From assembly GCF_000812665.2 (NCBI RefSeq), contig NZ_CP014327.1, positions 956,001-1,020,000 on the forward strand: a stretch of 64,000 nucleotides of DNA, in the 5' to 3' direction. The position numbers were made by a program, and so were the translations under genes. A model generated the notes under the pieces. That model was given only the letters and a program-made list of their open reading frames with translations. It searched no databases and had not been told where the DNA came from. Below, in pieces: positions 51,135-59,590 of this stretch. Positions within the stretch are counted from its first letter, which is position 1, and every line of letters starts with the position of its first letter. The DNA comes from Falsihalocynthiibacter arcticus. GTDB taxonomy: Bacteria; Pseudomonadota; Alphaproteobacteria; Rhodobacterales; Rhodobacteraceae.

Positions 51135-52508
51135 CTACACGTTCAGCAGCAAGTGCTCCCGTTCCCACGGGCTGATCACACGCAAAAAGTCGTTTTGTTC
51201 CGACCGTTTAATTGCGATGTAAAGCTGACTGAACTCTACCCCAAGCAGTTCCTGAACCTTGGGCGCGTTCTCAAAGGCCTTCAATGCTTCCTTCACATCA
51301 TGGGGCAATTCATGGGGTAAATCGCCCGCATCACTCACGATTGGTTCGCGAGGTTTGAGCTTCTCAACCATACCCAAGTATCCACAGGCCAGACAGGCCG
51401 CCATCGCTAAATACGGATTGGCATCCATACCCACAACCCGACATTCCACTCGCCGTGATTCAGGCTTGGAGATCGGAATGCGCAGGCCCGTCGAGCGGTT
51501 GTCCGTGCCCCATTCAAGGTTGATCGGCGCGGATTCCCCTGGCACAAGTCGGCGGTACGAATTTACATAGGGCGCGAGCAGGCACACGACCGAATTCAAG
51601 TAGGTCTGTTGCCCTGCAAGAAAGCCATGAAAAAGCTCAGTCGCTTGATCATTTTTATCATTAAATACACTTGCGCCCGTCTCGATATCGACAACGCTTT
51701 GATGCACATGCATCGCACTTCCGGGCTCGTTTTCCATCGGTTTTGCCATGAAGGTTGCATAGCAATCGTGCCGTAAAGCCGCCTCGCGAATAGTGCGTTT
51801 GAACATGAAAACTTGATCAGCGAGTTTTAGGGGATCGCCGTGATTGAGGTTGATTTCAAGCTGCCCAGCCCCGCCCTCTTGCATCACCGTATCGATTTCA
51901 AGACCCTGTGCTTCGGCGAAATCGTAGATGTCATCGACCACGGCGCTATACTCATCAACGCCGCTAATGGAATAGGCCTGCCGCCCCACTCCTTGGCGCC
52001 CCGAGCGCCCAATCGGGGGCACAATCGGAAGATCAGGATCGACATTGGGCTTAGTAAGATAGAACTCCATTTCAGGCGCAACCACGGGTTTCCACCCGCG
52101 CGCAGAATAGAGATCGAGCACCCGTTTGAGTACATTGCGCGGTGCCAAACCGCTAAGTTTTCCATCTTGGGTGTGAACATCGCAAATCACTTGGATTGTC
52201 ACATCAGACGTCCACGGCACCGCCCGCCCAGTCGATAAATCCGGCACCAAAACCAAATCGGATTCCGCCCAAGCATTTGCAATGGCGACGTCCGCATAAC
52301 CTCCAGTGATCGTCTGAAAAAAAATCGACGTTGGCAAAAACATGGTTTGCTCACTGGCAAATTTTCGGCCCGGCATGGCTTTTCCACGCCCAATGCCAAC
52401 CATGTCCGGCACAACGGCTTCAATTTCTTCGGGGTTGCGCCCCGCCAACCATTCCTGAAGGTGATCGGGCAGTTGCGCGACGATGGATTTAATCTCTGTT
52501 GCTCGCAT
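51135..52508 (-). CDS. Glutamine synthetase family protein (gamma-glutamylpolyamine synthetase-like)
   Basis: 457 residues. GS catalytic blocks: VAPEMEFYL (metal Glu), GAGQLEINLNHGDPL, GSAMHVHQSV (ATP/metal His), NSYRRLVPGESAPINLEWGTDNRSTGLRIP and VECRVVGMDANPYLAMAA. The family's ATP-gamma-phosphate ligase reaction is expected. The lack of the GlnA adenylylation motif (NLYDLPPEE) and the end ISPWEREHLLLNV point to the PuuA-type, which links glutamate to polyamines such as putrescine. No other polyamine genes are in the window, so the substrate is inference. It is divergent from the second GS-like gene, with shared palindromes in the gap. Confidence 0.85.
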   Translation of the reverse strand: MRATEIKSIVAQLPDHLQEWLAGRNPEEIEAVVPDMVGIGRGKAMPGRKFASEQTMFLPTSIFFQTITGGYADVAIANAWAESDLVLVPDLSTGRAVPWTSDVTIQVICDVHTQDGKLSGLAPRNVLKRVLDLYSARGWKPVVAPEMEFYLTKPNVDPDLPIVPPIGRSGRQGVGRQAYSISGVDEYSAVVDDIYDFAEAQGLEIDTVMQEGGAGQLEINLNHGDPLKLADQVFMFKRTIREAALRHDCYATFMAKPMENEPGSAMHVHQSVVDIETGASVFNDKNDQATELFHGFLAGQQTYLNSVVCLLAPYVNSYRRLVPGESAPINLEWGTDNRSTGLRIPISKPESRRVECRVVGMDANPYLAMAACLACGYLGMVEKLKPREPIVSDAGDLPHELPHDVKEALKAFENAPKVQELLGVEFSQLYIAIKRSEQNDFLRVISPWEREHLLLNV

Positions 52509-52570
52509 TTTAGGGGACTCCTGCGAAAGCTAAAAACTGGCGGGCATGGGCGCCCATTGCAACTCACTAT

Positions 52571-52588
52571 ATATTTGATCAAATTATT
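52571..52588. promoter_or_regulatory. Operator copy 1: 18-bp repeat with palindrome ATTTGATCAAAT
   Basis: ATATTTGATCAAATTATT is present here and again, identical, at 52740-52757. The centre is a perfect 12-bp palindrome (52573-52584). This copy is about 60 bases upstream of the minus-strand GS start (52508). The 339-base gap 52509-52847 holds no open frame. The paired palindromes fit binding of a dimeric regulator, perhaps GntR- or XRE-type, but the regulator is not encoded here. Confidence 0.65.
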
Positions 52589-52739
52589 TCAGAGTGTTTG
52601 ACATGTATGAGTATAAGGAAAAATTCTCATAAAAACTCTACAAAAACAGCCCAATTGCGCGCGAAATCGGCAAAGAAACGGGACAGGTGCTTTTAAGAAA
52701 GCGAAAAGGTTTTTCATGTTCAATCTTGACACAAATTCA

Positions 52740-52757
52740 ATATTTGATCAAATTATT
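52740..52757. promoter_or_regulatory. Operator copy 2: 18-bp repeat with palindrome ATTTGATCAAAT
   Basis: Second identical copy, 90 bases before the plus-strand GS start at 52848; the palindrome is at 52742-52753. A TTGACA-like -35 candidate begins at 52726 and lies close by, so binding would probably affect transcription of the plus-strand gene. Confidence 0.65.
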
Positions 52758-52847
52758 CCTGAAGACTAAATCGAGAAATTGCAAACGATTTTTTCAAGGA
52801 CGAGCAACTAATTTGACGCCGAGATTGCGGCGCTTGAGGTTAATTGA

Positions 52848-54200
52848 ATGCCAAAGACACCCAGCCCTGAAGATCGTAAGATCCTTCTAGATTTTCTAGC
52901 CGAGAACCCAGACCTTGAACGCATTGAGCTCCTGTTCCCAGATATGCACGGAATTTTCCGTGGCAAGTGGATGCCACCGGACGGCGCAAGGAAGCTCCTG
53001 ACGCGTGACGTGCGCCTTCCCATTTCCTCGTATGCGCTGGATGTGTGGGGGCACGACGTGAACGAAACCCGACTGGCGCTCGCTACTGGCGACCCTGATG
53101 GGTATGGTGTTCCGATTATGCGCACACTCAAGCGGCTGCCTTGGACCAAAACACCTGCGGCCCAGCTCTTAATGACGTTGGAAACTGAAGACGGCGCGCC
53201 CTGTATCTATGACCCGCGCCAGCAATTGTCGTCCATGGTTGAGCGCTTTGCCGCAATTGGCCTCACCGCAGTTGTGGCCGCCGAAATGGAATTCTATCTG
53301 TTTCGCAAACGCAAAAACCTGGGCTCGGCGCCCATCCCCCCGATTGGCTCCATGGGCACCCAGCTTTATGATTTGGATGCGATGGATGAGTTGGAAGATG
53401 TGCTGCGCGAAATCCGCAGGGGGTGTGAAGCCTTGGACCTTCCCGTAGATATCATCATTGCCGAGTCAGGTTCCGGCCAATTTGAAATCAATTTCAAACA
53501 TGTTCCAGATCCGATTGCGGCGGCGGATTACGCCATTTTGTTCAAGCGCCTCGTTTGGGGATGTGCGCAACGCCACGATTTGGAATCGACCTTCATGGCG
53601 AAACCCTATGGAGACGACGCCGGAAGTGGGATGCATTTCCACGTAAGCTTGATCAATGAAGACGGCGAAAACATCTTTGCACTTGAAGACGGTGGCAAAG
53701 AAAATTTGCACCACGCCATCGGCGGTCTTTTGTCGACCATGCGGGAATTGCAGGTTATTTTCGCGCCGCATCTAAATTCCTATCGGCGGTTTCAAGAAGG
53801 CAGCCATGCACCGCTACAGCCAAATTGGGGCTTAGACAATCGCAGCGCCAGCGTTCGTGTGCCCGAAAGTCAGGGACCAGCAGCCCGTTTTGAACACCGC
53901 ATTTCAGGGTCGGATGTGAACCCCTATCTCGCGCTGACGGCCATTCTGGGTGGAGCGTTGATTGGATTAAAAAACAAAATTGATCCCGGGAAGCCTATAG
54001 ATGAAGGGGGGGCAATCAAACAGCGCCTGTACGGAACTTGGGTTCCAGCCGTTGACGCGTTTTCACGCTCAACTGCGGCTGTGGACGTGTTTGGAAAAGA
54101 GTACCGAAGGGTCTTTACCGCTTGCTGTCGGGCAGAAATTCAAAAGCTTTCTGCTATGGTTACCGATGTGGAATATCAAACTTATTTGGACCGTATATAG
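52848..54200 (+). CDS. Glutamine synthetase family protein, second copy
   Basis: 450 residues. GS N-terminal region LERIELLFPDMHGIFRGKWMP, then AAEMEFYLFRKR, ESGSGQFEINFKHVPDPI, GSGMHFHVSLINEDGENIF, NSYRRFQEGSHAPLQPNWGLDNRSASVRVP and EHRISGSDVNPYLALTA. It has the catalytic set of the fold and the same type of C-terminus as PuuA-like proteins (EIQKLSAMVTDVEYQTYLDRI). It is clearly related to the divergent gene at 51135-52508, but the two differ throughout, so they probably use different amines. Convergent to the BCCT transporter. Confidence 0.85.
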   Translation: MPKTPSPEDRKILLDFLAENPDLERIELLFPDMHGIFRGKWMPPDGARKLLTRDVRLPISSYALDVWGHDVNETRLALATGDPDGYGVPIMRTLKRLPWTKTPAAQLLMTLETEDGAPCIYDPRQQLSSMVERFAAIGLTAVVAAEMEFYLFRKRKNLGSAPIPPIGSMGTQLYDLDAMDELEDVLREIRRGCEALDLPVDIIIAESGSGQFEINFKHVPDPIAAADYAILFKRLVWGCAQRHDLESTFMAKPYGDDAGSGMHFHVSLINEDGENIFALEDGGKENLHHAIGGLLSTMRELQVIFAPHLNSYRRFQEGSHAPLQPNWGLDNRSASVRVPESQGPAARFEHRISGSDVNPYLALTAILGGALIGLKNKIDPGKPIDEGGAIKQRLYGTWVPAVDAFSRSTAAVDVFGKEYRRVFTACCRAEIQKLSAMVTDVEYQTYLDRI

Positions 54201-54260
54201 CTGGTTCGGAAGAATCCAGACGAGCCGTAGCCGTTGAGGGCTTCACAATTGCGAAGTGGT

Positions 54261-54288
54261 GTCTGGCCCCCAAAACAGGGAGCCAGAC
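54261..54288. terminator. Hairpin between GS-like gene and BCCT transporter gene
   Basis: GTCTGGC and GCCAGAC form a perfect 7-base stem, extended by CCC/GGG past a bulge, in the gap between two convergent stops. There is no T tract, so it is a candidate bidirectional terminator only. Confidence 0.45.
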
Positions 54289-54295
54289 GGAACGT

Positions 54296-55924
54296 TTAGG
54301 TCATTGCTTTAACGTATCTGCGCATACCGATATAAAGGCTAACACACATCGCAAGGAGAACGATGGTGAACGGGAAGCCCGTCGAAACAGCCATCGCCTG
54401 AAGTGCAGTAAGCGCGCTGCTGCCGCCAACAAGGAGCAGAGTCGCGGCAACCACACCTTCGAATATACACCAGAAAACGCGTTGGGGTACGGGGGCGTCA
54501 ATCTTGCCGCCTGCGGTAATTGTGTCGATCACTAGCGAACCGGAATCCGACGACGTCACAAAGAACACCAACACCAGCACGATACCCAGAAGCGACGTAA
54601 TCGACGCGAAGGGCAACTGTTCCAGCATGACAAAGAGCTTGAGTTCTTGTGCGACACCAATCACGGGAGCCGCCGCATCCGCCATCACTTGCGATACCGC
54701 GGCACCACCGAAGGCACCCATCCAAACGACACTGGCGAGCATTGGGATAAGGATAACGCAGGTCAGGAATTCGCGCACTGTCCGGCCACGAGAAACCCGC
54801 GCAATGAACATGCCAACGAAAGGCGACCAAGAAATCCACCACGCCCAATAGAACGCTGTCCAGCCTTGCATGAAGTTGGTGTCATCACGTCCGAAGGGGT
54901 TGGAGAGAGGAATGATTTCGCGTGCATAAGCAATGCCACCTGAGACAATCGTATCAAAGATTATGGCCGTTGGCCCAACGACGATTACGAACAAGAGGAG
55001 CAGCAAGGCGAGCCCAATGTTGATCTCTGACAGGATTTTAACCCCACCATCGAGGCCGCGGATCACAGAGATGGTTGCCAATGCGGTAATAACCGAAATG
55101 AGGACGACCTTGGCAATATTGCCAGTGCCCCAACCAAAGAGGAAATTGAACCCAGCAAGCGCTTGTTCGGTCCCAAAGCCAAGTGAGGTGGCAAGACCGA
55201 AAAGCGTGGAGAACACGGCGAGCGTGTCAATGACGTGCCCCGGCCAACCCCAGACCCGTTCGCCCAAAAGCGGATAAAACGCCGAACGCAATGTCAGCGG
55301 TAGACCGTTGTTGAAAGTGAAGAACGCCAGCGACAGGGCAACGATTGCATAGATTGACCACGGATGCAGGCCCCAGTGGAAGATCGTAGCAGCCATACCA
55401 AGATCGCGTGCGGCGATGGTGTCACCAACCGCAGCACCAAGGGGGGCCCAATCGGTACGCGCGCCAGCCTCAACCGTTGTGCCGCCCATCGAGGATGCAA
55501 AATGCGACATCGGTTCGGACACGCCGAAGAACATCAGGCCGATACCCATACCGGCGGCGAAAAGCATTGCGAACCAACCGAGGTAGCCATAATCGGGGCG
55601 CGCCTCTTTGCCACCAAGCCGGATTTTACCCATAGGCGAAAGCACAAGAAACAGACTGAAAAGTACAAAAACATTCGCCGCACTTAGAAAGAACCAGTCG
55701 AAACTCGACGTTAGAAAATCACGAAGCCAACTAAAAAACTCTGTGGCTGGGCCTTGCAACATCAGAGTTGCTATGACGAAAACAATGATAGCGATACTCG
55801 AAATCCCGAAAACCGGATTGTGGATATCAAAGCCGAATGGCGTGACGTTGTGTTGCCCTATCTCAAAGTCTGTATCAATAGGCTGAGGCACGTCCGTGCT
55901 CGGGTCGTTTGTGGAATCTGTCAA
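54296..55924 (-). CDS. BCCT-family betaine/choline/carnitine-type transporter
   Basis: 542 residues with about 12 membrane helices. Family signature blocks are WFAMLFAAGMGIGLMFFGVSEPMSHF, FHWGLHPWSIYAIVALSLAF, and the tryptophan box TAFYWAWWISWSPFVGMFIARVSRGRTVREF, which lines the substrate site. It starts with TTG at 55924, with GGAAGGA 7 bases upstream; no better ATG exists. BCCT proteins import betaine, choline, carnitine or related osmolytes with sodium or by exchange. The neighbouring GS-like genes suggest an amine or quaternary-amine substrate, but that is inference. Confidence 0.93.
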   Translation of the reverse strand: MTDSTNDPSTDVPQPIDTDFEIGQHNVTPFGFDIHNPVFGISSIAIIVFVIATLMLQGPATEFFSWLRDFLTSSFDWFFLSAANVFVLFSLFLVLSPMGKIRLGGKEARPDYGYLGWFAMLFAAGMGIGLMFFGVSEPMSHFASSMGGTTVEAGARTDWAPLGAAVGDTIAARDLGMAATIFHWGLHPWSIYAIVALSLAFFTFNNGLPLTLRSAFYPLLGERVWGWPGHVIDTLAVFSTLFGLATSLGFGTEQALAGFNFLFGWGTGNIAKVVLISVITALATISVIRGLDGGVKILSEINIGLALLLLLFVIVVGPTAIIFDTIVSGGIAYAREIIPLSNPFGRDDTNFMQGWTAFYWAWWISWSPFVGMFIARVSRGRTVREFLTCVILIPMLASVVWMGAFGGAAVSQVMADAAAPVIGVAQELKLFVMLEQLPFASITSLLGIVLVLVFFVTSSDSGSLVIDTITAGGKIDAPVPQRVFWCIFEGVVAATLLLVGGSSALTALQAMAVSTGFPFTIVLLAMCVSLYIGMRRYVKAMT

Positions 55925-56104
55925 AAGTTATCCTTCCAGAACCGACGCGAGTCGCTTTGGACACTGTCCTGCAACTGGCGATTCAAGTCGCGTTTACGGA
56001 AAATCCGCCTAAGCCGACAGTAACAGGCAAAGGGAAAAAAAGCAAACGAAGTGGGTTAAGGCCTTATAATTCGCCGCTTATTTGGACTGTTGGACGGATA
56101 TCGT

Positions 56105-56725
56105 TCACCTTTCCATCGCGCCTTTGCCCAAGATAATTTTGTCACGGAACTTCTCAATACGCGTGGTGCGTGTCGCAGACGCTTTTGCACCATTGAGATT
56201 AATCACGTAGCTTCTTTGACGACCTGGTGTCAGTTTGTGAAAAGCCTCGGCCAATTCGGGATCGATATCCATGGCCTCAACCAATTCATCCGGCAACTCA
56301 ATTTTCACTGGCTCTTTGATCGGCAATATCCCAGCATCCGCATAGCCAACCGCTTCTTCTAAATAGGAAACGATTACCGGTTCCATACGTTTCACTGCGG
56401 CACCGTCTGTGAAGCTCATCATACCTGCATTTTGCGTGTTTGGACCTCTTTTCACGAGGACTTTTTCGGGATCTTTCATCAACGCGGGATTAAAGTAGCT
56501 CAACCGAAAGTCGCCACGGAATGCGCCGAGTAACGCAATGTTGCGCCCGTTGTGCATATAGCACGGATGGCCCCATTTAGCCGTTTCCATAAGCCCAACC
56601 TCTCGACAGATTTGGCGCAAGTGCTTGAGCCCATCCGCCCATTTACGCACCGAGCAATCTGGCGTAGCAAAGCGTTTGCAGCGCCCACAACCAATCAAAA
56701 AATAGTCCTCGGGATCTGTGATCAT
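56105..56725 (-). CDS. YdeI-like protein (DUF1801/OmdA family)
   Basis: About 206 residues from the ATG at 56725 (AAGGAAAG upstream). An in-frame start at 56767 is less likely. The N-terminal part has a DUF1801-type block: LKHLRQICREVGLMETAKWGHPCYMHNGRNIALLGAFRGDFRLSYF. The C-terminal part has the OmdA/YdeI helix with AFHKLTPGRQRSYVINLNGAKASATRTTRIEKFRDKI. E. coli YdeI is linked with stress tolerance, but the biochemical role is unknown. A CxxC-x3-C cluster near the N-terminus (CGRCKRF..C) may bind metal. Divergent from the sigma factor gene. Confidence 0.8.
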   Translation of the reverse strand: MITDPEDYFLIGCGRCKRFATPDCSVRKWADGLKHLRQICREVGLMETAKWGHPCYMHNGRNIALLGAFRGDFRLSYFNPALMKDPEKVLVKRGPNTQNAGMMSFTDGAAVKRMEPVIVSYLEEAVGYADAGILPIKEPVKIELPDELVEAMDIDPELAEAFHKLTPGRQRSYVINLNGAKASATRTTRIEKFRDKIILGKGAMER

Positions 56726-56893
56726 AGCGTTAGCTTTCCTTGGTCTCGGAAATTTATAACCCCCCACTCCTGAAATAAGAAAAGAATTTTAGCAGAGTGT
56801 CTAGCGGTAGGTTTAGTCGATTTCGCAATGGTGTTTGCGTAACTTTTTGACTTGCTCGTTTACACGGTGCTGGCCTCGCATTAGCGTAGCAAG

Positions 56894-57436
56894 ATGAACA
56901 CTGTCGCTGACATCGAGGATTTTATTGTACGCACCGGTTTGGGCGACCGCGCGGCGTTTTCTTCCCTTTATTCTGCGACCTCTGCGAAACTTTTTGGCAT
57001 TTGCCTACGTGTCTTGAACAATAGGGCCGAAGCAGAAGACGCCTTGCAGGATGTTTTTGTCAGGGTTTGGCAGAAGGCAAACAGCTATGTCGTCAACGGT
57101 TACAGCCCTATGACGTGGTTGATTACGTTGGCGCGAAATCTGTCAATCGACAGACTCAGAGCCCGCAAAATCTCCACTGCGTCTATCGAGGATGTTGTCG
57201 AGCTAGCCGATAGTGGACCGACACCAGAAGCCGCCGCAGTGCAAAGTTCCGAACGCACGCAGATCGACAACTGTTTGGGCGAACTGGATGTTGACCACGC
57301 TGCATCGGTACGCGGCGCTTATCTTGACGGCGACACATATCAAGACTTGGCAAACCGCGCGGGTGTGCCGATCAATACAATGCGAACATGGCTTCGTCGA
57401 AGCCTTGCGAAACTGAAAGACTGTTTAAGCAGATGA
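56894..57436 (+). CDS. ECF-type RNA polymerase sigma factor (SigK/RpoE-like)
   Basis: 180 residues. Sigma region 2: AFSSLYSATSAKLFGICLRVLNNRAEAEDALQDVFVRVWQKA, with the -10 binding segment MTWLITLARNLSIDRLRARK. Region 4 HTH: SVRGAYLDGDTYQDLANRAGVPINTMRTWLRRSLAKLKDCL. The stop overlaps the anti-sigma start (ATGA at 57433). The sigma-K/RskA/fasciclin arrangement here parallels SigK control of fasciclin proteins in mycobacteria and suggests an envelope or redox-stress regulon. The nearby MsrB would fit oxidative stress, by inference. Confidence 0.93.
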   Translation: MNTVADIEDFIVRTGLGDRAAFSSLYSATSAKLFGICLRVLNNRAEAEDALQDVFVRVWQKANSYVVNGYSPMTWLITLARNLSIDRLRARKISTASIEDVVELADSGPTPEAAAVQSSERTQIDNCLGELDVDHAASVRGAYLDGDTYQDLANRAGVPINTMRTWLRRSLAKLKDCLSR

Positions 57437-58131
57437 CCCAATCGGGCGATCATAACGACGACGATATTACCCTCGTGGGGGAATATGCGCTGCATCTTCT
57501 GGATGCGGAGAGCCGTCTTGCGTTTGAAAAACGTCTGCGTGATGAGCCCGATTTACGTGTTTTGTTGCGCGAGTGGGACGAAGGGCTTGTGCATTTAGCG
57601 GATGACATCCCAGAAGTCGCGCCCCCCGCTCACCTCAAGAGCGCCATTGATGCGCGCCTCTTTGGGGCCACCGAACCCGCGCCAAAGTTTTCGCTGGCGT
57701 GGTTCTTTGGCCGCAAGGGTGGCGTGTTTGCCGTCATTGCCATGCTGGTTTTGGCCGCGTATTTCGGCCCCTCCATGCTGAATGACGCACAAGCGCCAAC
57801 CTATACCGCCGAGATTGCGGCAGAGGACCGTGAGCTGGTCGTCACGGCAAGCTTTGATCCCAACTCTGGCGAAATTGACATCAACCGGATTGTTGGCTCT
57901 GCCGCCGAAGGGCGGGTCCTAGAGTTGTGGCTCATTGCCGACGGAGCACCTGCGCCTGTGTCTCTGGGTGTCTTGCCGGCGAGCGAAAATGCGATGATAT
58001 CCGTGCCGCAAACTCTTATCGCGGCCATGAATGGCGGAACGCTTGCGATCAGTGACGAGCCCATTGGCGGCTCCCCCACTGGAGCGCCAACAGGGGCGGT
58101 TTTGGCTTTTGGAACGATCATTTCATCCTGA
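57433..58131 (+). CDS. Anti-sigma factor, RskA/ChrR-like with one membrane helix
   Basis: 232 residues from the ATG at 57433, which overlaps the sigma stop. The N-terminal cytoplasmic anti-sigma part (GEYALHLLDAESRLAFEKRLRDEPDLRVLLREWDEGL) has the ZAS-like helices of RskA but no HxxxCxxC zinc motif. One membrane helix lies near residues 95-113 (GVFAVIAMLVLAAYFGP). The rest is an RskA C-terminal domain in the periplasm: RVLELWLIADGAPAPVSLGVLP and NGGTLAISDEPIGGSPTGAPTGAVLAFG. Typical inhibitor of the adjacent ECF sigma factor, probably released by proteolysis. Confidence 0.9.
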   Translation: MTQSGDHNDDDITLVGEYALHLLDAESRLAFEKRLRDEPDLRVLLREWDEGLVHLADDIPEVAPPAHLKSAIDARLFGATEPAPKFSLAWFFGRKGGVFAVIAMLVLAAYFGPSMLNDAQAPTYTAEIAAEDRELVVTASFDPNSGEIDINRIVGSAAEGRVLELWLIADGAPAPVSLGVLPASENAMISVPQTLIAAMNGGTLAISDEPIGGSPTGAPTGAVLAFGTIISS

Positions 58132-58303
58132 TTGGATGAGCGCTCAACGAGTCCACTCGGCCAATTTAAAATTTTATTTGCTTTAAATTCAACGAATTAA
58201 CGGCCATTTTTCGTTCTTTCAAATTACTTTGAAACTTTTCATTGGTGGGTTGCGTGTCTTCATCACAACCAAAACAAACCAACCCTTTGAAAAGGAAATC
58301 ACA

Positions 58304-58873
58304 ATGAAACTCTCAATCGCAAAAACGACTTTCCGTGCGTTCAACGTTGCCGTTGTTGCTGGCTTCTTGTCGACGGCCGCATATGCCGAAAACCCAATGG
58401 TGGGCGGCGCTGCCATGTATGAGTCCAAAAACATTGTCGAGAACGCTGTAAACTCGGAAGACCACACAACCCTCGTGGCCGCAGTTCAGGCGGCTGGCCT
58501 CGTTGAGACGCTTCAAAGCGATGGTCCCTTTACCGTATTCGCCCCCGTGAACGCCGCATTTGCTGCACTTCCTGAAGGCACGGTCGAAACCTTGCTGATG
58601 CCAGAAAACAAAGCCACCCTAACCAAAGTCCTCACGTCGCATGTGGTAGCAGGCAAATGGTCCGCCACTAATATCATCAGCGCTGCGGGTAAAAGCTCCG
58701 ATGGTTTCTATCACTTCGAAGCTGTCTCGGGCGATGCCTTGTCCGCGCAAGTCAAAAATGGCAAAGTCTATATCTTTGATGAAAGCGGCAACGCCAGTCT
58801 TGTCACCATCGCTGACGTGAACCAGTCCAACGGCGTTATCCACGTTGTTAACCGTGTTCTTTTGCCTAAATAA
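58304..58873 (+). CDS. Secreted fasciclin-domain protein
   Basis: 189 residues from the ATG at 58304 (AAGGAAAT upstream). Upstream in-frame ATG at 58229 adds a non-signal stretch and is less likely. Signal peptide residues 1-28 ends YAENPM. One fasciclin (FAS1) domain: HTTLVAAVQAAGLVETLQSDGPFTVFAPVNAAFAALPEGTVETLL, then LTSHVVAGKW and the H2 motif GVIHVVNRVLLPK. Such proteins adhere to matrix or cell envelope. In mycobacteria they are SigK targets; the gene follows the sigma/anti-sigma pair by 172 bases, with its own promoter region. Confidence 0.92.
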   Translation: MKLSIAKTTFRAFNVAVVAGFLSTAAYAENPMVGGAAMYESKNIVENAVNSEDHTTLVAAVQAAGLVETLQSDGPFTVFAPVNAAFAALPEGTVETLLMPENKATLTKVLTSHVVAGKWSATNIISAAGKSSDGFYHFEAVSGDALSAQVKNGKVYIFDESGNASLVTIADVNQSNGVIHVVNRVLLPK

Positions 58874-58881
58874 ATAATGTC

Positions 58882-58914
58882 GCCCACTTCCGCGTCTAAA
58901 TTGCGAGAGTGGGC
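58882..58914 (+). terminator. Hairpin after the fasciclin gene
   Basis: GCCCACTTCCGC and GCGAGAGTGGGC form a 12-base stem with one mismatch and one G-T pair, 8 bases after the fasciclin stop. No T tract follows. It may be a terminator or an attenuator before msrB. Confidence 0.5.
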
Positions 58915-58943
58915 ACGCCCTGAAATCCAAATTGGAGGCTCTC

Positions 58944-59450
58944 ATGAAACGCCGATTATTCCTTCTGTCCGGTACCGCCGCCGTGGTGGCTACAAAACTT
59001 CATGCCACCGAAGGCACGTTTGAAATCACGCGCACCGAAGCCCAATGGCGCGCGCAATTGAGTGAAATAGAATACCTTGTGATGCGCGAAGAAAAGACTG
59101 AACGCGCAGGCTCTAGCCCTTTGGACAAGGAAACCCGCGATGGGATTTACGCCTGCAGAGGTTGCGATTTGCCGCTCTATGATGCCTCGACAAAATATGA
59201 CAGCGGCACAGGCTGGCCGAGTTTTTATCAACCCTTGCCCAATGCCGTCAGGACCAAGGATGACAACACGTTTTTTTCGAAACGCACAGAGGTGCATTGT
59301 CGCCGATGTGGTAGCCATTTAGGTCATATCTTTGACGACGGTCCGAAACCGACGGGCAAGCGCCATTGCCTCAACGGAGTCAGTCTTACTTTTCAAATCG
59401 CACAGACAGAAGACGCTTCAGCTTGGCGTTCTCGTCCTCCAGAGGTTTAA
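58944..59450 (+). CDS. msrB: Exported methionine-R-sulfoxide reductase MsrB, C-terminus altered by IS3 remnant
   Basis: 168 residues from the ATG at 58944 (TTGGAGG upstream). Twin-arginine-like export signal (RRLFLLSG, residues 3-10). MsrB core is intact: zinc cysteines CRGC (71-74) and CRRC (119-122), SGTGWPSFYQP, SHLGHIFDDGPKPTGKRHCLNG with the catalytic Cys142. It reduces Met-R-sulfoxide, here probably in the periplasm. The family normally ends soon after the RHCLNGVSLTF block. Here about 18 residues (QIAQTEDASAWRSRPPEV) come from antisense reading of an IS3 orfA remnant that begins near 59400. Activity is probably retained because all active-site residues are upstream. It may share stress control with the sigma-K-like genes. 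Confidence 0.88.
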   Translation: MKRRLFLLSGTAAVVATKLHATEGTFEITRTEAQWRAQLSEIEYLVMREEKTERAGSSPLDKETRDGIYACRGCDLPLYDASTKYDSGTGWPSFYQPLPNAVRTKDDNTFFSKRTEVHCRRCGSHLGHIFDDGPKPTGKRHCLNGVSLTFQIAQTEDASAWRSRPPEV

Positions 59451-59590
59451 GGCGATGGGTGTCGGAAATGTTCATGCCACCGTATTTGGCTTTGAACTTG
59501 TAGAATGACGCGTGACTGAGGCCATGCCTGCGGCACACCTCAGCCGTTGGCATCCCAGCTTCTTGTTCTTTGATCATCCCAATAATCTGG
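59400..59590 (-). pseudogene. Remnant of an IS3-family transposase OrfA
   Basis: On the minus strand the reading QIIGMIKEQEAGMPTAEVCRRHGLSHASFYKFKAKYGGM, then DTHRLKPLEDENAKLKRLL, is the typical helix-turn-helix and leucine-zipper start of IS3-group OrfA. It breaks off after KLKRLL, where the msrB sequence begins (near 59400), and the upstream end merges into the reverse transcriptase remnant. There is no orfB and no terminal repeat, so this is a short, inactive fragment of about 190 bases. Confidence 0.8.
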
